Positions 29,120 through 40,956 of a stretch of DNA of 55,000 nucleotides are shown piece by piece. This DNA is from Botryococcus braunii (taxonomy: Eukaryota > Chlorophyta > Trebouxiophyceae): contig KV908367.1 of assembly GCA_002005505.1 (NCBI GenBank), positions 468,024-523,023 of the forward strand, given 5' to 3'. Made by a program: the position numbers and the translations under genes. Numbering within the stretch: position 1 is the first letter of the stretch; every line of letters starts with the position of its first letter. The notes under the pieces are model-generated. The model did no database searches. It saw nothing but the letters and a program-made list of their open reading frames with translations, and was not told the origin of the DNA.

Positions 29120-29250
29120 TTCGCCTACAATATTGACAAGCGGTTTCGCCTACAATTCTTCACATAGTTCATGGTTGAGAAGCACCGCTCTGCCCACACC
29201 AAGCTTGCGGGCAGCAACAGCATAATTGTTGCCAATATGCGAAACTCGCT
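29120..29250 (-). pseudogene. hAT transposase C-terminal fragment, interrupted by E2
   Basis: The minus strand reads IISEFRILATIMLLLPASL then VWAERCFSTMNYVKNCRRN and RLSIL. The pattern LP-S-x3-ERCFSTMN-x-K-x4-RN-L is that of the hAT dimerisation domain. The frame ends at the E2 junction, and the matching continuation (RNRLDSTFCNTVVAP) lies on the far side of E2 below 15663. The element is decayed, and no TIRs were found for it. Confidence 0.55.
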
Positions 29251-29343
29251 TATGATTCTATGGCAGGTGAGTCGTACAAGTATGCCCATAATGAGCGGGT
29301 TTGCTCACTTTTTAGTTCAACACCTTGGTAACAGTGCGTTACG

Positions 29344-29373
29344 GTTGTTTGCAAGATGTATCTTGCAAACAAC
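29344..29373. repeat. Perfect hairpin, 14-bp arms
   Basis: gttgtttgcaagat, a GT spacer, then atcttgcaaacaac: a perfect inverted repeat with a 2-base loop. No associated gene. Confidence 0.8.
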
Positions 29374-29905
29374 ATATATGTGGCAAAAGTCGTTCCGTTG
29401 ATGTCGGATCTTTGTCAGATCAATGAGAGGCTTAGTAACTGGCCTGGCATGTTGCTAGGCTTTCCATAGAAATCTATCAAAAGTTTGAGCTTTTCGTTAA
29501 AATCGATGTCATCACCCATGCATGACATCATATGACATCAGATTCTTCCTCCCAGTACTCGGGTTGCAAAATGCTGAATGCGTTTAGAACTCGCTGTCAG
29601 GAAATCTACGTTTCACATCCTATCGTCAGCTGTACAACACACCCTCGGGGAGACGTTCCGAAGAGCGAAGCCAGTCACGGTTTAATTTAACGATGGCGAT
29701 TTGCCCTGCTTTCATTCAAATTTCCTGTCGCCATTATGGCGATTTGTCCTTCTTCTATTTCATTTTTGTGTCGCCAGGGCACGGCGAAGTACCCACCTAT
29801 GATTTTATTTTGTTATAGCCAAATTGGCGACGAGCAAGTCCCAGAATATTATTTCACAGCGCCAAATTTTGCTTCATTTCATTTTATTTTGCCAAATTGG
29901 CGACA
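29374..29905. other. Unassigned sequence with GGCGA/TCGCC words
   Basis: No gene. From about 29690 the sequence has repeated 'atggcgatttg(c/t)cc...tgtcgcca' blocks of ~44 bp and several 'gccaaattggcgac' words, which are partly self-complementary. It looks like a degenerate repeat, type unknown. Confidence 0.4.
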
Positions 29906-30084
29906 TTTCGTCACGGTAATAGCAACCAAATGTCTAAGCATACGCTCAGGATCAATCCTATCAAGATCTATATCCTGAAATTCATCAGGTTCGGTCCTAG
30001 CGGAGCTACGACTACGCCGCTACGACTACGCCTGCTACGGGTGCGAACCCTCGACACCGAACGGGCATGCCCAGGGTCGGACAT
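29906..30084 (-). pseudogene. E3 gag N-terminal fragment, frameshifted
   Basis: Starts at the ATG at 30082-30084 with MSDPGHARSVSRVRTRSRR, like other gags of this group, and stops after 38 codons. In another frame the sequence continues DIDLDRIDPERMLRHLVAI, matching the E2 Gag segment [19 protein letters not shown]. It is therefore frameshifted and then truncated. Confidence 0.7.
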
Positions 30085-30134
30085 CGTGAAAGAACGAAAA
30101 GAGTGCTCACCACAAAACAACGACAAAGGAGACA

Positions 30135-30151
30135 CCTTTGTCGCCGATACC
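30135..30151 (-). promoter_or_regulatory. E3 primer-binding site
   Basis: Minus-strand TGGTATCGGCGACAAAGG-like site adjoining the LTR. The hairpin copy downstream has CCTTTGTCG, keeping pairing despite the extra A. Confidence 0.7.
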
Positions 30152-30153
30152 AA

Positions 30154-30412
30154 TGTAGCAACACAGCAAAGCGGAAGAGATTTGGAATGAGTGAATTCAC
30201 GGGTCCGTGGAAAAGATGTTACATGAATGATCCGAGTCTGTACTCTTAAACCCACGGTGAGTCTAATTATAAGTGTACTGCTACATACGCATTGAACGGG
30301 CAACTGAGCGAACAATCTGAGCGAGGTTGTACTGCGGATCTAGGTCAGCTAGACAACTCATAGAGCAATGCCAAGGACCCTACTAGAGCACTATACCCTA
30401 GGAAATGCTACA
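30154..30412 (-). repeat. E3 LTR
   Basis: 259 bp, TGTAGCAACAC...GCTACA, about 91% similar by eye to the E5 LTR at 50381-50639. Followed by ACCAC. Confidence 0.9.
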
Positions 30413-31187
<775 letters not shown>

Positions 31188-31743
31188 ATGGGAGAGAGAT
31201 AGAAATGGCGGAGAAGAGAGAGAGGGAGAGGGGAGAGGGAGTGGGAAAGGGAGGGAGGGGGTAGGGAGGTGCTGTGTATTGAGGGAGAGAACATAAGGTA
31301 CGGATCTGCATGTGCGGAGATACGTATATGTAAGTATGGGAGCTCTCTCTCATGCACAGCATTGCTTTTGGACACGTCACTTAAATTGAATAGAGGGAGA
31401 TATGATGTGAAAAGAAACCCCTGCATCAGAACACAAAAATTGCTGTTATGTATTAGGAGACCTGGAGAGGAAGTTCTCCATAGGGGTTAGGAGTTCATAG
31501 CCTATCATGCAAGTACAGATCTCAATCAATGAAGTTCAAAGAACCGTGATGGAGATTCTATCGAGAGTGTACACGTGTAGGACAGGTGTATAAGTTGCAG
31601 GATAAGTCTGTACTTCGTGGGTGTGACAAGTGTACTTCACACACTTAGGATGTGGTGATAAAGTACACTTGTCAGCGGTGATCTGCGATTGTGCATAACG
31701 CACGATCAGGCTAGGAGGGGCAGGTCGGCAGCGTGGTCCTCAG
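31188..31743. other. Unassigned region
   Basis: No gene recognised. G- and A-rich just after the microsatellite. Confidence 0.4.
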
Positions 31744-32560
31744 ACAGTTGGAACTTCGTCTTTGAGTTGCCTTGAGTTCTTTGAGTGTAAACACTCAAGG
31801 ACCTGTCTGAGACCTGCCGGAGTATTGCTCTCGCTGATATCATGCTATAGTTGTGCATGTGGGCTGCGTGAGAGAATATCGGTAAGGCCCGGTTGGAGCA
31901 TCGGCAGTGTTTAGTACATGATAGTTCATAAATGTTAATGAGTGCTATTTAGTTGTAAAGACTGAATAACATTCAGTACCGTGCAGGAGATTGTTGTTTT
32001 TCTGTCTGTTGCGACAGTGCGAGCTGCCTAAGTGTAGTATGTATACGGGTGGGCAGCGGTAAGAACACCTCCTGATAAAACGATGTACACTGATGGAAGA
32101 CATTGTGTTGTTTAGTTACTGCTGTAAGTATGATACTGATGGAGAGCAATGTACGTGACACGTACAGGTGGTCAGTTACGAGGACGATGTCGGAACTGAT
32201 GCGAATGCTTAAGTGACAGAACTTATGGTTGCGAACTGGTAATAAACAACACCATGTAAAAAGACGGTTGGAACTTCGTGTTTGAGTTGCCTGGAGTCCT
32301 TTGAGTGTAAACACTGAGAGACCTGTCTGAGACCTGCCGGAGTATTGCTCTCAGTGATATCATGCTATACTTGTGCATGTGGGCTGCGTGAGAGAATATC
32401 GGAGGTTGTTGTTTTTCTGTCTGTTGAGACAGTGCGAGCTGCATAAGTGTAGTATGCACACGGGTGCGCAGCGGTGGTCATTTACGAGGACGACGTTGTA
32501 ACTGATGCGAATGCTTAAGTAAGTGACAGATACTTACGGTTGCGAACATGCGCTAATTCT
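31744..32560 (+). repeat. Imperfect tandem duplication (~520-bp unit)
   Basis: The unit starting 'gttggaacttcgt(c/g)tttga' at about 31746 recurs at about 32267. Shared blocks include 'tgtctgagacctgccggagt', 'tgtgcatgtgggctgcgtga' and 'gatgcgaatgcttaagt'. The second copy lacks two internal stretches. No coding potential. Confidence 0.8.
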
Positions 32561-32764
32561 ACAAATACGGACATCAACTCCAACACAACAGGAGGAGAGC
32601 CTGGGGCAGGGAGAACGGGAAGTACAAAACTTGTAATGCAGACAACCACTACTTTCGGAAGTTTCTTCACAAGGGCAAGTCGACGCGTCAGTAGAACTTG
32701 AAACCATCAGGGCAAGTCAGTAGAAATTTAAATCCTAACTTCCTCACAAGGGCAAGTCAGTAGA

Positions 32765-32990
32765 TGTAAAGGCAACCATTACCTTGTACTTCATATGCGT
32801 GCTTGGGGAGATCCCGTACAGTTCTCTCTGGTTTTCATATATACTTAGATGAACGCGTACATTCTATAATTGGCCGCTCTGCGTCGCATTTAAGACGAGA
32901 ACTTCACGCATTGTAATCAGTCGCTATCTTCTTCTTCATGAACGGATCTGTTTGCCTCAGTCAAATACTCTTCCGCTGATTGCCATAACA
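32765..32990 (+). repeat. E4 5' LTR
   Basis: 226 bp, TGTAAAGGCAACC...GCCATAACA, unrelated in sequence to the E1/E2/E3/E5 LTRs. Confidence 0.93.
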
Positions 32991-32991
32991 C

Positions 32992-33005
32992 TGGTATCGG
33001 CGACA
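32992..33005 (+). promoter_or_regulatory. E4 primer-binding site
   Basis: TGGTATCGGCGACA one base after the 5' LTR. It is the same 14 bases as the other Ty3 elements here despite an unrelated LTR, so the lineage shares a primer. Confidence 0.8.
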
Positions 33006-33052
33006 TAGTTGTTGCTTGATCTTGTTGTTTCTTTGGCTTAGGTGCGTTTGTG

Positions 33053-33586
33053 ATGAGACGAACCAGGACAGGGGCTCCGCGCAAGCGGGTCAGTTTTACG
33101 ACGCCTAGGAAGCAGATGGTTCCTGCTGGAATCCCTACTTCAGGGCCGAATTTTGTTGATCCTGAGCGTGTAGATGTGTCTACTTTTGTTTCCAAACCTT
33201 TATACGAGTCGATGCTGGCACGCGGCTTTGACCCGGGAGCCACTTACGACACCACTGATGAGGAGGCGGAGAGCCGCCCAGGCAGTGCTGTGGTGCAAGA
33301 TGCAAGCCGTCTAAGTGATGCATCTCTTCTAGCAGAGATGCGCTCGCGTGGGATGGTCTTCCCAGCACCGTCTCCCGTGGTTCCGGACCCCACCTTGAGG
33401 GAAGTTCCCATCTCGGCTGTGAAGACCAAGTTTCCTGAAGCCATGTTGTATTATGGAGATCCTGACATGTTGGATGCCCATTTTCTGCAAGTGTTGGTAC
33501 CATGGAGATTCAAACAGGGATCCCGGATCTTCCCGCGTTTGACGAGTTTGTTACCTACCTACGCACCTTTTCTAAGAGTGTTGTGA
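33053..33586 (+). pseudogene. E4 gag, N-terminal part only
   Basis: The ATG at 33053 opens a frame of about 177 residues. It has a basic N terminus (MRRTRTGAPRKRVSF), an acidic middle and FPEAMLYYGDPDMLDAHFLQ, which corresponds to the FEGD..LDPW region at the start of capsid. The capsid core and zinc knuckle are missing: soon afterwards the sequence is already pol spacer. The deletion is of the same kind as in E1. Confidence 0.7.
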
Positions 33587-36500
33587 CTCATGTGACGAGT
33601 TCGCAACGCTTGCCTGTGTCTGAAACCCCTGCTCACCCCTGCTTGTAAGCAGTGCGAGGGTAGAGAGACGCATGTTGATGGATCCCATGAGTTGGTTGTT
33701 TCCTTGAGTTCTGAAGCTACTCCCGTGGCTTGGGAAAGAGTGATTACACGGGCCCTTCCCGGGGATAGGGTAACACTGCTTTGCCCTAGGTCCACAGGTG
33801 GGGAGGCTGTAGGGCCAGAACTGCAGGAGCAACGCCATGCGACCATCTTTATCCCTTGGATATCTCTACTGCAGTTATGGGGAGAATCTACTGCGATTCA
33901 GGCGCCTCCCACTGTTAAGAGTGCTTTCGGGCGGGACATGGTTGAGGTGTCTGTCATTACTAGGCTTGTAGCTGCAGCTACCAGCCTAGTAAACTCACCT
34001 ACCAGCCCCTTCATCATATTGCACAGATGAGCGCAGATTTTACTGTAGCGACTCCTGACTTGTCACATACGTGTATCCAGTTTGAGGGATTGGTGCAGGG
34101 TGTTGCATGTAGGGTGCTATTGGATAGTGGTGCTACAGCTAATTTTGTGAGTGAAGAGTTTATGCATGCTCTTGTTTTACCCACTATGCCTCTCAACTCG
34201 TTGTTGACAGTGAACCTCGAGATGGTAGAGCCAAGGTAACTGATCAGGTGTGTGCAGTTGACTTGTCTGTGGGGTCGTTTCAGTTCCGAGTGGATTGTTT
34301 GCCTACAGAGCTGCATACCTGTGATGTGTGTTAGGAAAGCCCTGGTTGACAGCGTTTAATCCATGTGTAAATTGGCGCTTGAACACTGTTTGTCTTGTTG
34401 ATGGTGAAAGCACACATGTTTTGGTGGGTAGTCAGCGTTCTGATGTGCCTAAATATGTGATTTCTGCCCTAGAGTTGGATAGATTTGCTTCTGATTTGAC
34501 AGATTGTACGTGCTCAAGTTGAAAGCTGTACAACGGGATTCTGAACCAATACATGCCCAGCCGGGGTTGGAGGACTTGTTGCAGGAGTTCTCGGATGTCC
34601 TATCAGGCTTGCCTGACAGTCTTCCACCACCTCGAGTCGGAGACCACGAAATCCACCTGGAACCTGGTGCTCGACCTCCTGCCTCCTGCATTTACCCGCT
34701 GTCGGGAGCTCAGCTTGCTGAGCTAAGGGCACAGCTGTAGGAGTTGCTGGAACGAGGGTACATCAGGCCCAGCTCTAGTCCTTACGGTATTCCCATCCTT
34801 TTTGTCCCCAAGAAGGACGGTGGTTGGCGGTTGTGTAATGACTATCGCGCTCTAAACAAATTGACTAGAAGAAACCAACACCCGTTGCCACATATCGATG
34901 AAATGTTCGAGCAGTTGTGTGGTAGTAAGCTCTTTACTAAACTTGACTTAGCCTCTGGGTACCACCAGATCCGTATGCATAAGAATAGTATAGAGAAGAC
35001 TGCTTTTAAGACAAAGTATGGTCACTATGAATTTACTGTGATGCCCTTTGGTCTGACAAATGCCCCCGCAACGTTTCAATACGTGATGAATACTGTTCTG
35101 GCGCCTTACTTAGACAGGTTTGTGCTGGTTTATTTAGATGACATCCTCATATATAGTAAGTCTTTTGAGGAACACTTGCAACACTTGAGACTTGTACTTC
35201 AGGCACTACGAGACCATCAGTTTTACTGTAAACTCTCCAAGTGTTTGTTTTGCGCACCCGAGGTGGAGTATTTGGGACATGTCATTTCCAGTGAGGGAGT
35301 GAGGGTGGACCCGAAGAAGGTTGCAACTGAGGCTATCATGAATTGGCCCACCCCTACCTGTGTGTCTGAACTTCGTTCGTTCATGGGTCTTCTACAGTTT
35401 TATGATACATTTGAAGACCACTTTGCTCATGTTGCCTTCCCTCTTACTGAGTTGTTTAAAAGGGATGCTCCATGGCAATGGGATGACTTGCATGAGAAGG
35501 CTTTCCGTGAATTGAAACATCTGATGTGTACTGCTCCTTGTTTGCTCCCACCAGACTTGCAAAAACCTTTTGTCGTGCATGTGGATGCATCTGCCTTTGC
35601 TATTGGGTGTGTGTTATAGCAAGATCAAGGTAAGCGACTGCAGCCGGTTGCCTTTGAGTTTGGGAAACTGCAGCCCAGTGAGCGAAAGTTGGCTCCATAT
35701 GACAGAGAATTATTGGCCCTTGTACACGCCCTGCGTAAGTGGAAGCATTTGCTGATTGGGGGGAAGTTTACTGTGTACACTGACCAAAAAGCTTTAAAAT
35801 TCCTCTTAACTGCACGGACGCGTACTGATCGACAAGAGCGCTTTTTGACTGACATTATGAGGTTCATGCCTGACATTAGATATGTCAAAGGGACTGATAA
35901 TGTGGTCGCGGACGCGTTGAGTCGGCGCGCAGACTTAGTTACTTTGCATGTCTCCTCTTTTGTGCCAGACACCTTGTTGGAAGAGTTGAGCAAGGGTTAT
36001 GAAAATGATCCACAGGTCCCTGGTTTGTTGGATCAGGGAACCGTGAGTTGGAAAAGGGGGTTGCCGTATACCGAGCATGACAAGATTTATGTTTCAGAAG
36101 GCCCTGTGAGGGAGAGGATCCTAGCAGAGTGTCACAGCACACCTTTTTCAGGCCATTTGGGCGCTCACAAGACTGCTGAGCAAGTGTGCAGGTTCTTCTA
36201 TTGGCCAGCCATATTGTCTACCGTACGTCGGTACTGCAGAGAGTGTACTAGCTGTCAACGGATGAAGGGGACTAGCAAAGTATCTTTTGGATTGTTGCAG
36301 CCCTTGCCTGTACCAGAGTCGCCTTCGGAGAGTGTTTCTTTGGATCTGGTGACAGACCTGCCATTGTGCTGTGGACATGCATGCTGCAGTGGACATGCAT
36401 GCATGCTGTGGACATCATATGACTCCATCGTAGTCTTTGTCGATCGTTTGACCGAGTTGATTGTATTAGCGCCTTGTTCTAAAACTGTGAATGCACCTCA

Positions 36501-37422
36501 GTTGGCTCAGATCTTCATTGACACAGTATTTAGACGGTTTGGCATGCCTACTTCCCTTGTATCTGACAGAGACCCTAGGTTTACTAGTCATTCTTGGAAG
36601 GCATTCATGTCGTTACTCGGCACGCAACTGAATATGTCTACTGCGTACCACCCTCAGACCGACGGTCAGACCGAGAGGGCTAATAGGACCGTTGAAGACA
36701 TGCTGAGAGGGTTTGTGGGTCCCAGGCAAGATGATTGGTGCAAGTATTTGGCCATTGTGGAATTCGCTTATAATAATTCCGTACAGGCCACTACTCAGCA
36801 TAGCCCCTTCTTCCTGAACCATGGCAGAAACTCTCTTAAGCCTTTGTCCACTGCTGTTCCTACGCGCTCGTCGGTGCCCGCCGTTGCTGAATATGTGGGG
36901 GACTTGCAGAAGGCTTTGCATAGTGCCAAATCTAATATTTCATCTTCCCAACAGTGCCAGAAATACTATGCTGACAGGAAGAGGAGGGATCATCCTTTCC
37001 ATGTTGGAGATTCAGTCTTGTTGGCTGTGCGCCAAAACCAGCTCCCCCCTGGGTTGTCCTCTAAACTATCAGCTAAGTATAAGGGCCCCTTCTGTATCCT
37101 GGAAGCTGTAGGTGTGAATGCGTTTAAGCTGGAATTGCCTGCTGATTTCAGGATTCACCCTGTTTTTCATGTGTCTCAATTGAAGCCATACGTATCGTCC
37201 ACTAACCCTACTGCAGAATCTACAAACCCTGGTCCTTTGTATACAGGCAGACAAGGAGATTACTATGAAGTGGAGACCATCCTGGGCAAGAAGAAATTTG
37301 GACGCTCTTGGCGCTTTCTTGTGAAATGGAAAGCTTGGTCAGATCATGATAATTCCTGGGAGGCGCTTCGGAACGTCAGGCACCTGACAGACCTTATCGC
37401 GGCTGCGCCAGTACTGCCATGA
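33587..37422 (+). pseudogene. E4 pol with frameshifts and two TAG stops
   Basis: Homologous to E2 Pol along its whole length. In order it has the N-terminal spacer (HELVVSLSS...PGDRVTLLC), the protease (LLDSGATANFVSEEF, near 34120) with frameshifts near 34210-34330, and the RT ([22 protein letters not shown]). The RNase H follows, then an integrase with a short extra HACCSGHACML-like insertion after CCGH (near 36370-36420). A chromodomain ends it (YEVETILGKKKFGRSW...). In-frame TAG codons at 34738-34740 and 35617-35619 each replace a Gln codon (CAG in the relatives). The last open stretch, from 35620 to 37422, is intact. The copy is inactive. Confidence 0.9.
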
Positions 37423-37983
37423 CCTTGCTGGAGCAATGATTTCCTCTTGCCAGCCTGGATCTTCGCCGCATGGGTCTCTGTAATGCGGCTGCGCTTAAGC
37501 TTAGACTTGGGAGGGTGGGTTCTGGGTTGGGAGGGTACTCCTTATGGTGTTTGTGCCTTGCAATTAGGCTCTGTGGACCCTCTTTCAAAAAGCAGTACAA
37601 CACACAGTACAGCATAAGGTACACTGTACCTTATTTTTCAGGCTTACTGTTTTAATGTACTTGGGTTGAATGATGGGGGGAGTAATATGGATTGGGAGCC
37701 ATGCCCCTTGGAATCAACTTCCAGTGGTGGACAGTTCTTCCCTAGATGCGACTTTCTATTGGAAGGGAAGGCCCTTAAAGGCCATCTTCTGTGCTACTGG
37801 AGGGAATTGTTCCTCTTTTCCCTGCCTGGAGTATCTTCCAATGTCTTGTTTCTCTGCAACTTGTAATTGACCCGGTGTGTGTGGGTTAATTGCGCAAGAT
37901 CGGAAGGGTTTCCTTTGCCTTTTTGATCTATCTTCATGATCTGCGTTTCATGAAGAAGGGCCCCTTCCCGTCATCTTCATTCC
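37423..37983 (+). other. E4 3' untranslated region
   Basis: About 0.56 kb between the pol stop and the polypurine tract, with no coding sequence and no clear similarity to the E1/E2 3' UTR. Confidence 0.6.
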
Positions 37984-37996
37984 AAGGGAGAAGGAA
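37984..37996 (+). promoter_or_regulatory. E4 polypurine tract
   Basis: AAGGGAGAAGGAA directly before the 3' LTR. Confidence 0.8.
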
Positions 37997-38222
37997 TGTA
38001 AAGACGACCATTACCTTGTACTTCATATGCGTGCATGGGGAGATCCCGTACAGTTCTCTCTGGTTTTCATATATACTTAGATGAACGCGTACATTCTATA
38101 ATTTGCCGCTCTGCGTCGCATTTAAGACGAGAACTTCACGCATTGTAATCAGTCGCTATCTTCTTCTTCATGAACGGACCTGTTTGCCTCAGTCAAATAC
38201 TCTTCCGCTGATTGCCATAACA
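37997..38222 (+). repeat. E4 3' LTR
   Basis: 226 bp, five substitutions from the 5' LTR. Followed by TSD GTAGA. Confidence 0.93.
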
Positions 38223-38249
38223 GTAGAACTTGAAACCATTTCCCCACAG

Positions 38250-38362
38250 ATGAACACTACGTGTTGCCATCCCCAGATGCTTTGAAATACTCGGGACTAC
38301 TAAATGAAGATAATCCAATAGCTCAGCCTCTGAGTGTTACAAGTTCATATCTGAGTGATTAA
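38250..38362 (+). CDS. Possible terminal exon of an unknown gene
   Basis: A strong acceptor-like tract (tttccccacag, ending 38249) is followed by an open stretch. Read with one base from a preceding exon, it begins DEHYVLPSPDALKYSGLLNE and ends in a TAA at 38360-38362. Composition is protein-like but I recognise no family and found no matching upstream exon. If real, E4 inserted in the intron 27 bp before this acceptor. Confidence 0.2.
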
Positions 38363-39511
38363 TCGATTGCGCTGCCTTTCTGTAGCGTCTCACGCAGGCA
38401 ATTAAGATCAGAGCTTCAGCTTTTGGTGATTGTGCTTCCTGGTGATGTTTAATAATATCCAGAGGCTGCACAAGGACCATTAGCTAAAATAATTTATGTT
38501 GCCACTGTTGCATACGTGTGATACTGCATACTGGACAGTCACGCTAGCGCTGTGGTCTACATGTGCAGCGACTACCTCCCACACCAATTCAGCATATCAG
38601 CATATCTCACTTCATCCAAAAAACTTCTTAAACCGTCTTTTCCCAAAAAAGAAGATGTAGAGTATACTAGCAATGCACGTTCTCGGTTGACTCAAAAGGA
38701 CCTGTGGGAATGGGACCGACTGAGCCGCCGTCTCAAGTTAAAGTAATACTTCCACACTTTTGACCTGAAAAACATGTAAAAGCAGTGAGAATTATAGCAA
38801 GGTTGATTAACGAGAGCCCTAAGACCTTCATCGGGCGTGTTGAGCTAACCATACAACAAGGACTGTGCAGATGGATATCTACAATGGCAGTATCCTGCAA
38901 ACTTGCGAAGTACGAAATTCCAGAAGAAACAATATGCTCTTATGCACCTTCGCTATGCAGTGGCCAGATTCCTCTTGAGAATCCCTGTGTTTCTTGGACC
39001 ACGCCATCACTGATGCCGGGTGCCCGCAAGGGCATCGGCCGTGGCGGACCAAATCAGCAACTTCGACAGGACCATTCGCTAATATTTCCATCTAACATGG
39101 CTTCTGACACCTTCTCTCCACGTTTCTTTGCATCGGGGTCACCGGCGCTTATGGTCTTGGCTGCGCATCTGCAGCAAACCCCCGGCAATTTAAAAAGTGC
39201 GACTCCAAAACACTCTAGATAAGATACTAAGTATCAAATGAGTTTCTAACTTACTGTTTCCAGCAGATGAACTTGCTGTGATGTCGAGTACAGGTAAAGG
39301 CCAAGTCACCGACCATTACCTTTGCATTACAGCCGCAACAGGTGCGGCGCCCTGAGGCCTCTGAAGCTTGCTTCATTTCAAATCTAAACCTATTTCAGAT
39401 TGTTTATTCTGGAGTTCAAGCCAGACTGCCTCGCATTTGCAAACTCATTTCTTACATCCACCTCCGTATCTCTCTGCCAATCGCGGGCCCTGCACGTCCG
39501 TGTGACACTGA
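38363..39511. other. Unassigned region left of the hAT element
   Basis: A 145-codon open frame (38785-39222, plus) resembles nothing I know and has no splice or domain support. No other gene seen. The right edge, GACACTGA (39504-39511), is the left target duplication of the hAT element. Confidence 0.4.
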
Positions 39512-39732
39512 CAGGGTTTTTTTTTTTAGTTTTTGCCTTGCGGCCCAGTGGCCGATGAAGGGGGTCTTGCACGTTTGACCTGCGGCAAATCATGGCCGGC
39601 CACCTCCCATTGCTTACAAAATGTGCGGCCACTCAGGCCGACGGACCGCCATGCCACACACTTAAGCTACGGCCACAACTCTTGTATGTTCCCTGACTTC
39701 AAATTGGACTGTCCAAGCGGTCTGCTGCTCAA
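39512..39732 (+). repeat. hAT outer inverted arm, left
   Basis: About 220 bp starting CAGGGTTTTTTTTTTTAGTT. It pairs with 42460-42679 almost perfectly and contains several GCGGCC(A/C) words. Confidence 0.92.
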
Positions 39733-39833
39733 AATCCGTGTTGGAGATCCTTGCCCTATTGACCAACTGATAATACTCTCAAAACTGTTAAATGAAGAGC
39801 TATCCATCAACATGGATGTCCATGGATACGCAC

Positions 39834-40166
39834 CTACACGTCGTACATGTCTCGCTCAGTACTCATCCAAGCTTTGTGCATCTTGTCATACGGAAACGTC
39901 TGAGGTGTGTAATGGCTGCGTTGAATGCGGCAAAGATTTTGCAGGAGTTCTTGCTCCATTCTATTTCGAAGTGCACTCTTTAGCAGGTTCATTAGGCTGA
40001 AAGTTCTCTCGTTCTCCACGCTGGTTGACGGCAAGCTCATCATGATTCTTGCCAGCAGCGCAAAGTTTGGCATGTGAATATGGGCAGCGCTAACAAATGT
40101 CCTCTCCCAGAAAGCTTCGGTTGTTTGTTCAACTGAGAAAGCGCAGCGAGCCGCCGACTTCATCCT
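39834..40166 (-). pseudogene. hAT transposase C-terminal exon
   Basis: The minus strand begins after an acceptor (tttgtgcag, ending about 40167) with MKSAARCAFSVEQTTEAFWE and includes LARIMMSLPSTSVENERTFS then LMNLLKSALRNRMEQELL, the hAT dimerisation signature. It ends at a TAG (39834-39836). Upstream minus-strand open pieces (40465-40749) may be further exons. The catalytic core is not intact as far as I can see. Confidence 0.65.
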
Positions 40167-40464
40167 GCACAAATACTTATTTAGCATAAGTAGGTTGTTC
40201 CAGCCAAGTGGCTTCTTAATGAAATTATATGCAATGTGAATGAGGCAAAGCTCTCATACGTTTACGCATAGCCGGCTTTCCAATCCACACATGCATGTAT
40301 GTAAACACGATCTCCTTAGAGGAAAATAATACAGAAAAATGTTATTGCCAACATGATGAGCGATTTGTACATGCTCATGCAATAGAAGATTGGAAAGGCA
40401 AAAACCACCGGCGATACCTGCCAGTGAAGAAGGCAAATTCTTGGTCCAAGCCAGAAGAAGAAAC

Positions 40465-40749
40465 CTAAGGTGCAACCTCCTCTCCACTTGCTAGGTACGC
40501 TGGCCTTCCGTAATGCATCTTCAGAACTTCGACCTTTTCCTTCACTTGAGTCATGAGTTCATCTTGATCGTCGTCCTTGTGATCAATCCAAAAGGGTAGT
40601 TGCAATACCCTAAAGGCATCCGTTACATTATCGTGCTTTATAAGAAAACGCATCTTGTCCAACGCTAGGTTGGCCGCAAGAGTCACTTGTGCTTTGACTT
40701 CTTCTACTACTCCTGCAATGCAACATGCTAACAACTTTAGAGGTGCCAT
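40465..40749 (-). pseudogene. Possible internal hAT transposase segment
   Basis: Open minus-strand segment containing VVEEVKAQVTLAANLALDKM and a D/E/K-rich tail. It lies in the right order and strand between the 5' segment at 41196 and the C-terminal exon. I see no diagnostic motif, so membership in the transposase is inferred from position. Confidence 0.3.
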
Positions 40750-40956
40750 TGGAATGCTTGTATCCCATTTGCTTTTAAAGCCATTACAAAGGTGTCATAT
40801 TTATGACACCGGTGGTACCAGAAGACTGGCATTGGCAAACATAACGCAGCATACAAGTATACTGGACTCACCCAAGAAGCCTTGTTCATCCACAGGCTCC
40901 TCAGTCACTGAAGTAAGCTTAGCACGTCCTCGCATGGAAGTTAACGTTATATGCAG

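Larger units (their letters stand above)
29906..30412 (-). mobile_element. Ty3 element E3, 5' end fragment
   Basis: A 259-bp LTR (30154-30412), a primer-binding site and the first part of gag on the minus strand. The fragment stops at about 29906 in unrelated sequence. No matching 3' part is found adjacent. Confidence 0.85.
32765..38222 (+). mobile_element. Ty3/chromodomain retrotransposon E4 (decayed)
   Basis: 5458 bp on the plus strand, with 226-bp LTRs (32765-32990 and 37997-38222) that differ at five positions. TSD GTAGA at 32760-32764 and 38223-38227. PBS and PPT are present. gag is truncated and pol has frameshifts and two TAG stops. It inserted in a locus with repeats of 'gggcaagtcagtaga'. 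Confidence 0.95.

Noticed and set aside
34738..35619. Alternative genetic code with TAG read as Gln
   Set aside because: The kinase gene and the hAT C-terminal exon end in TAG, and intact E2 uses CAG at these codons.
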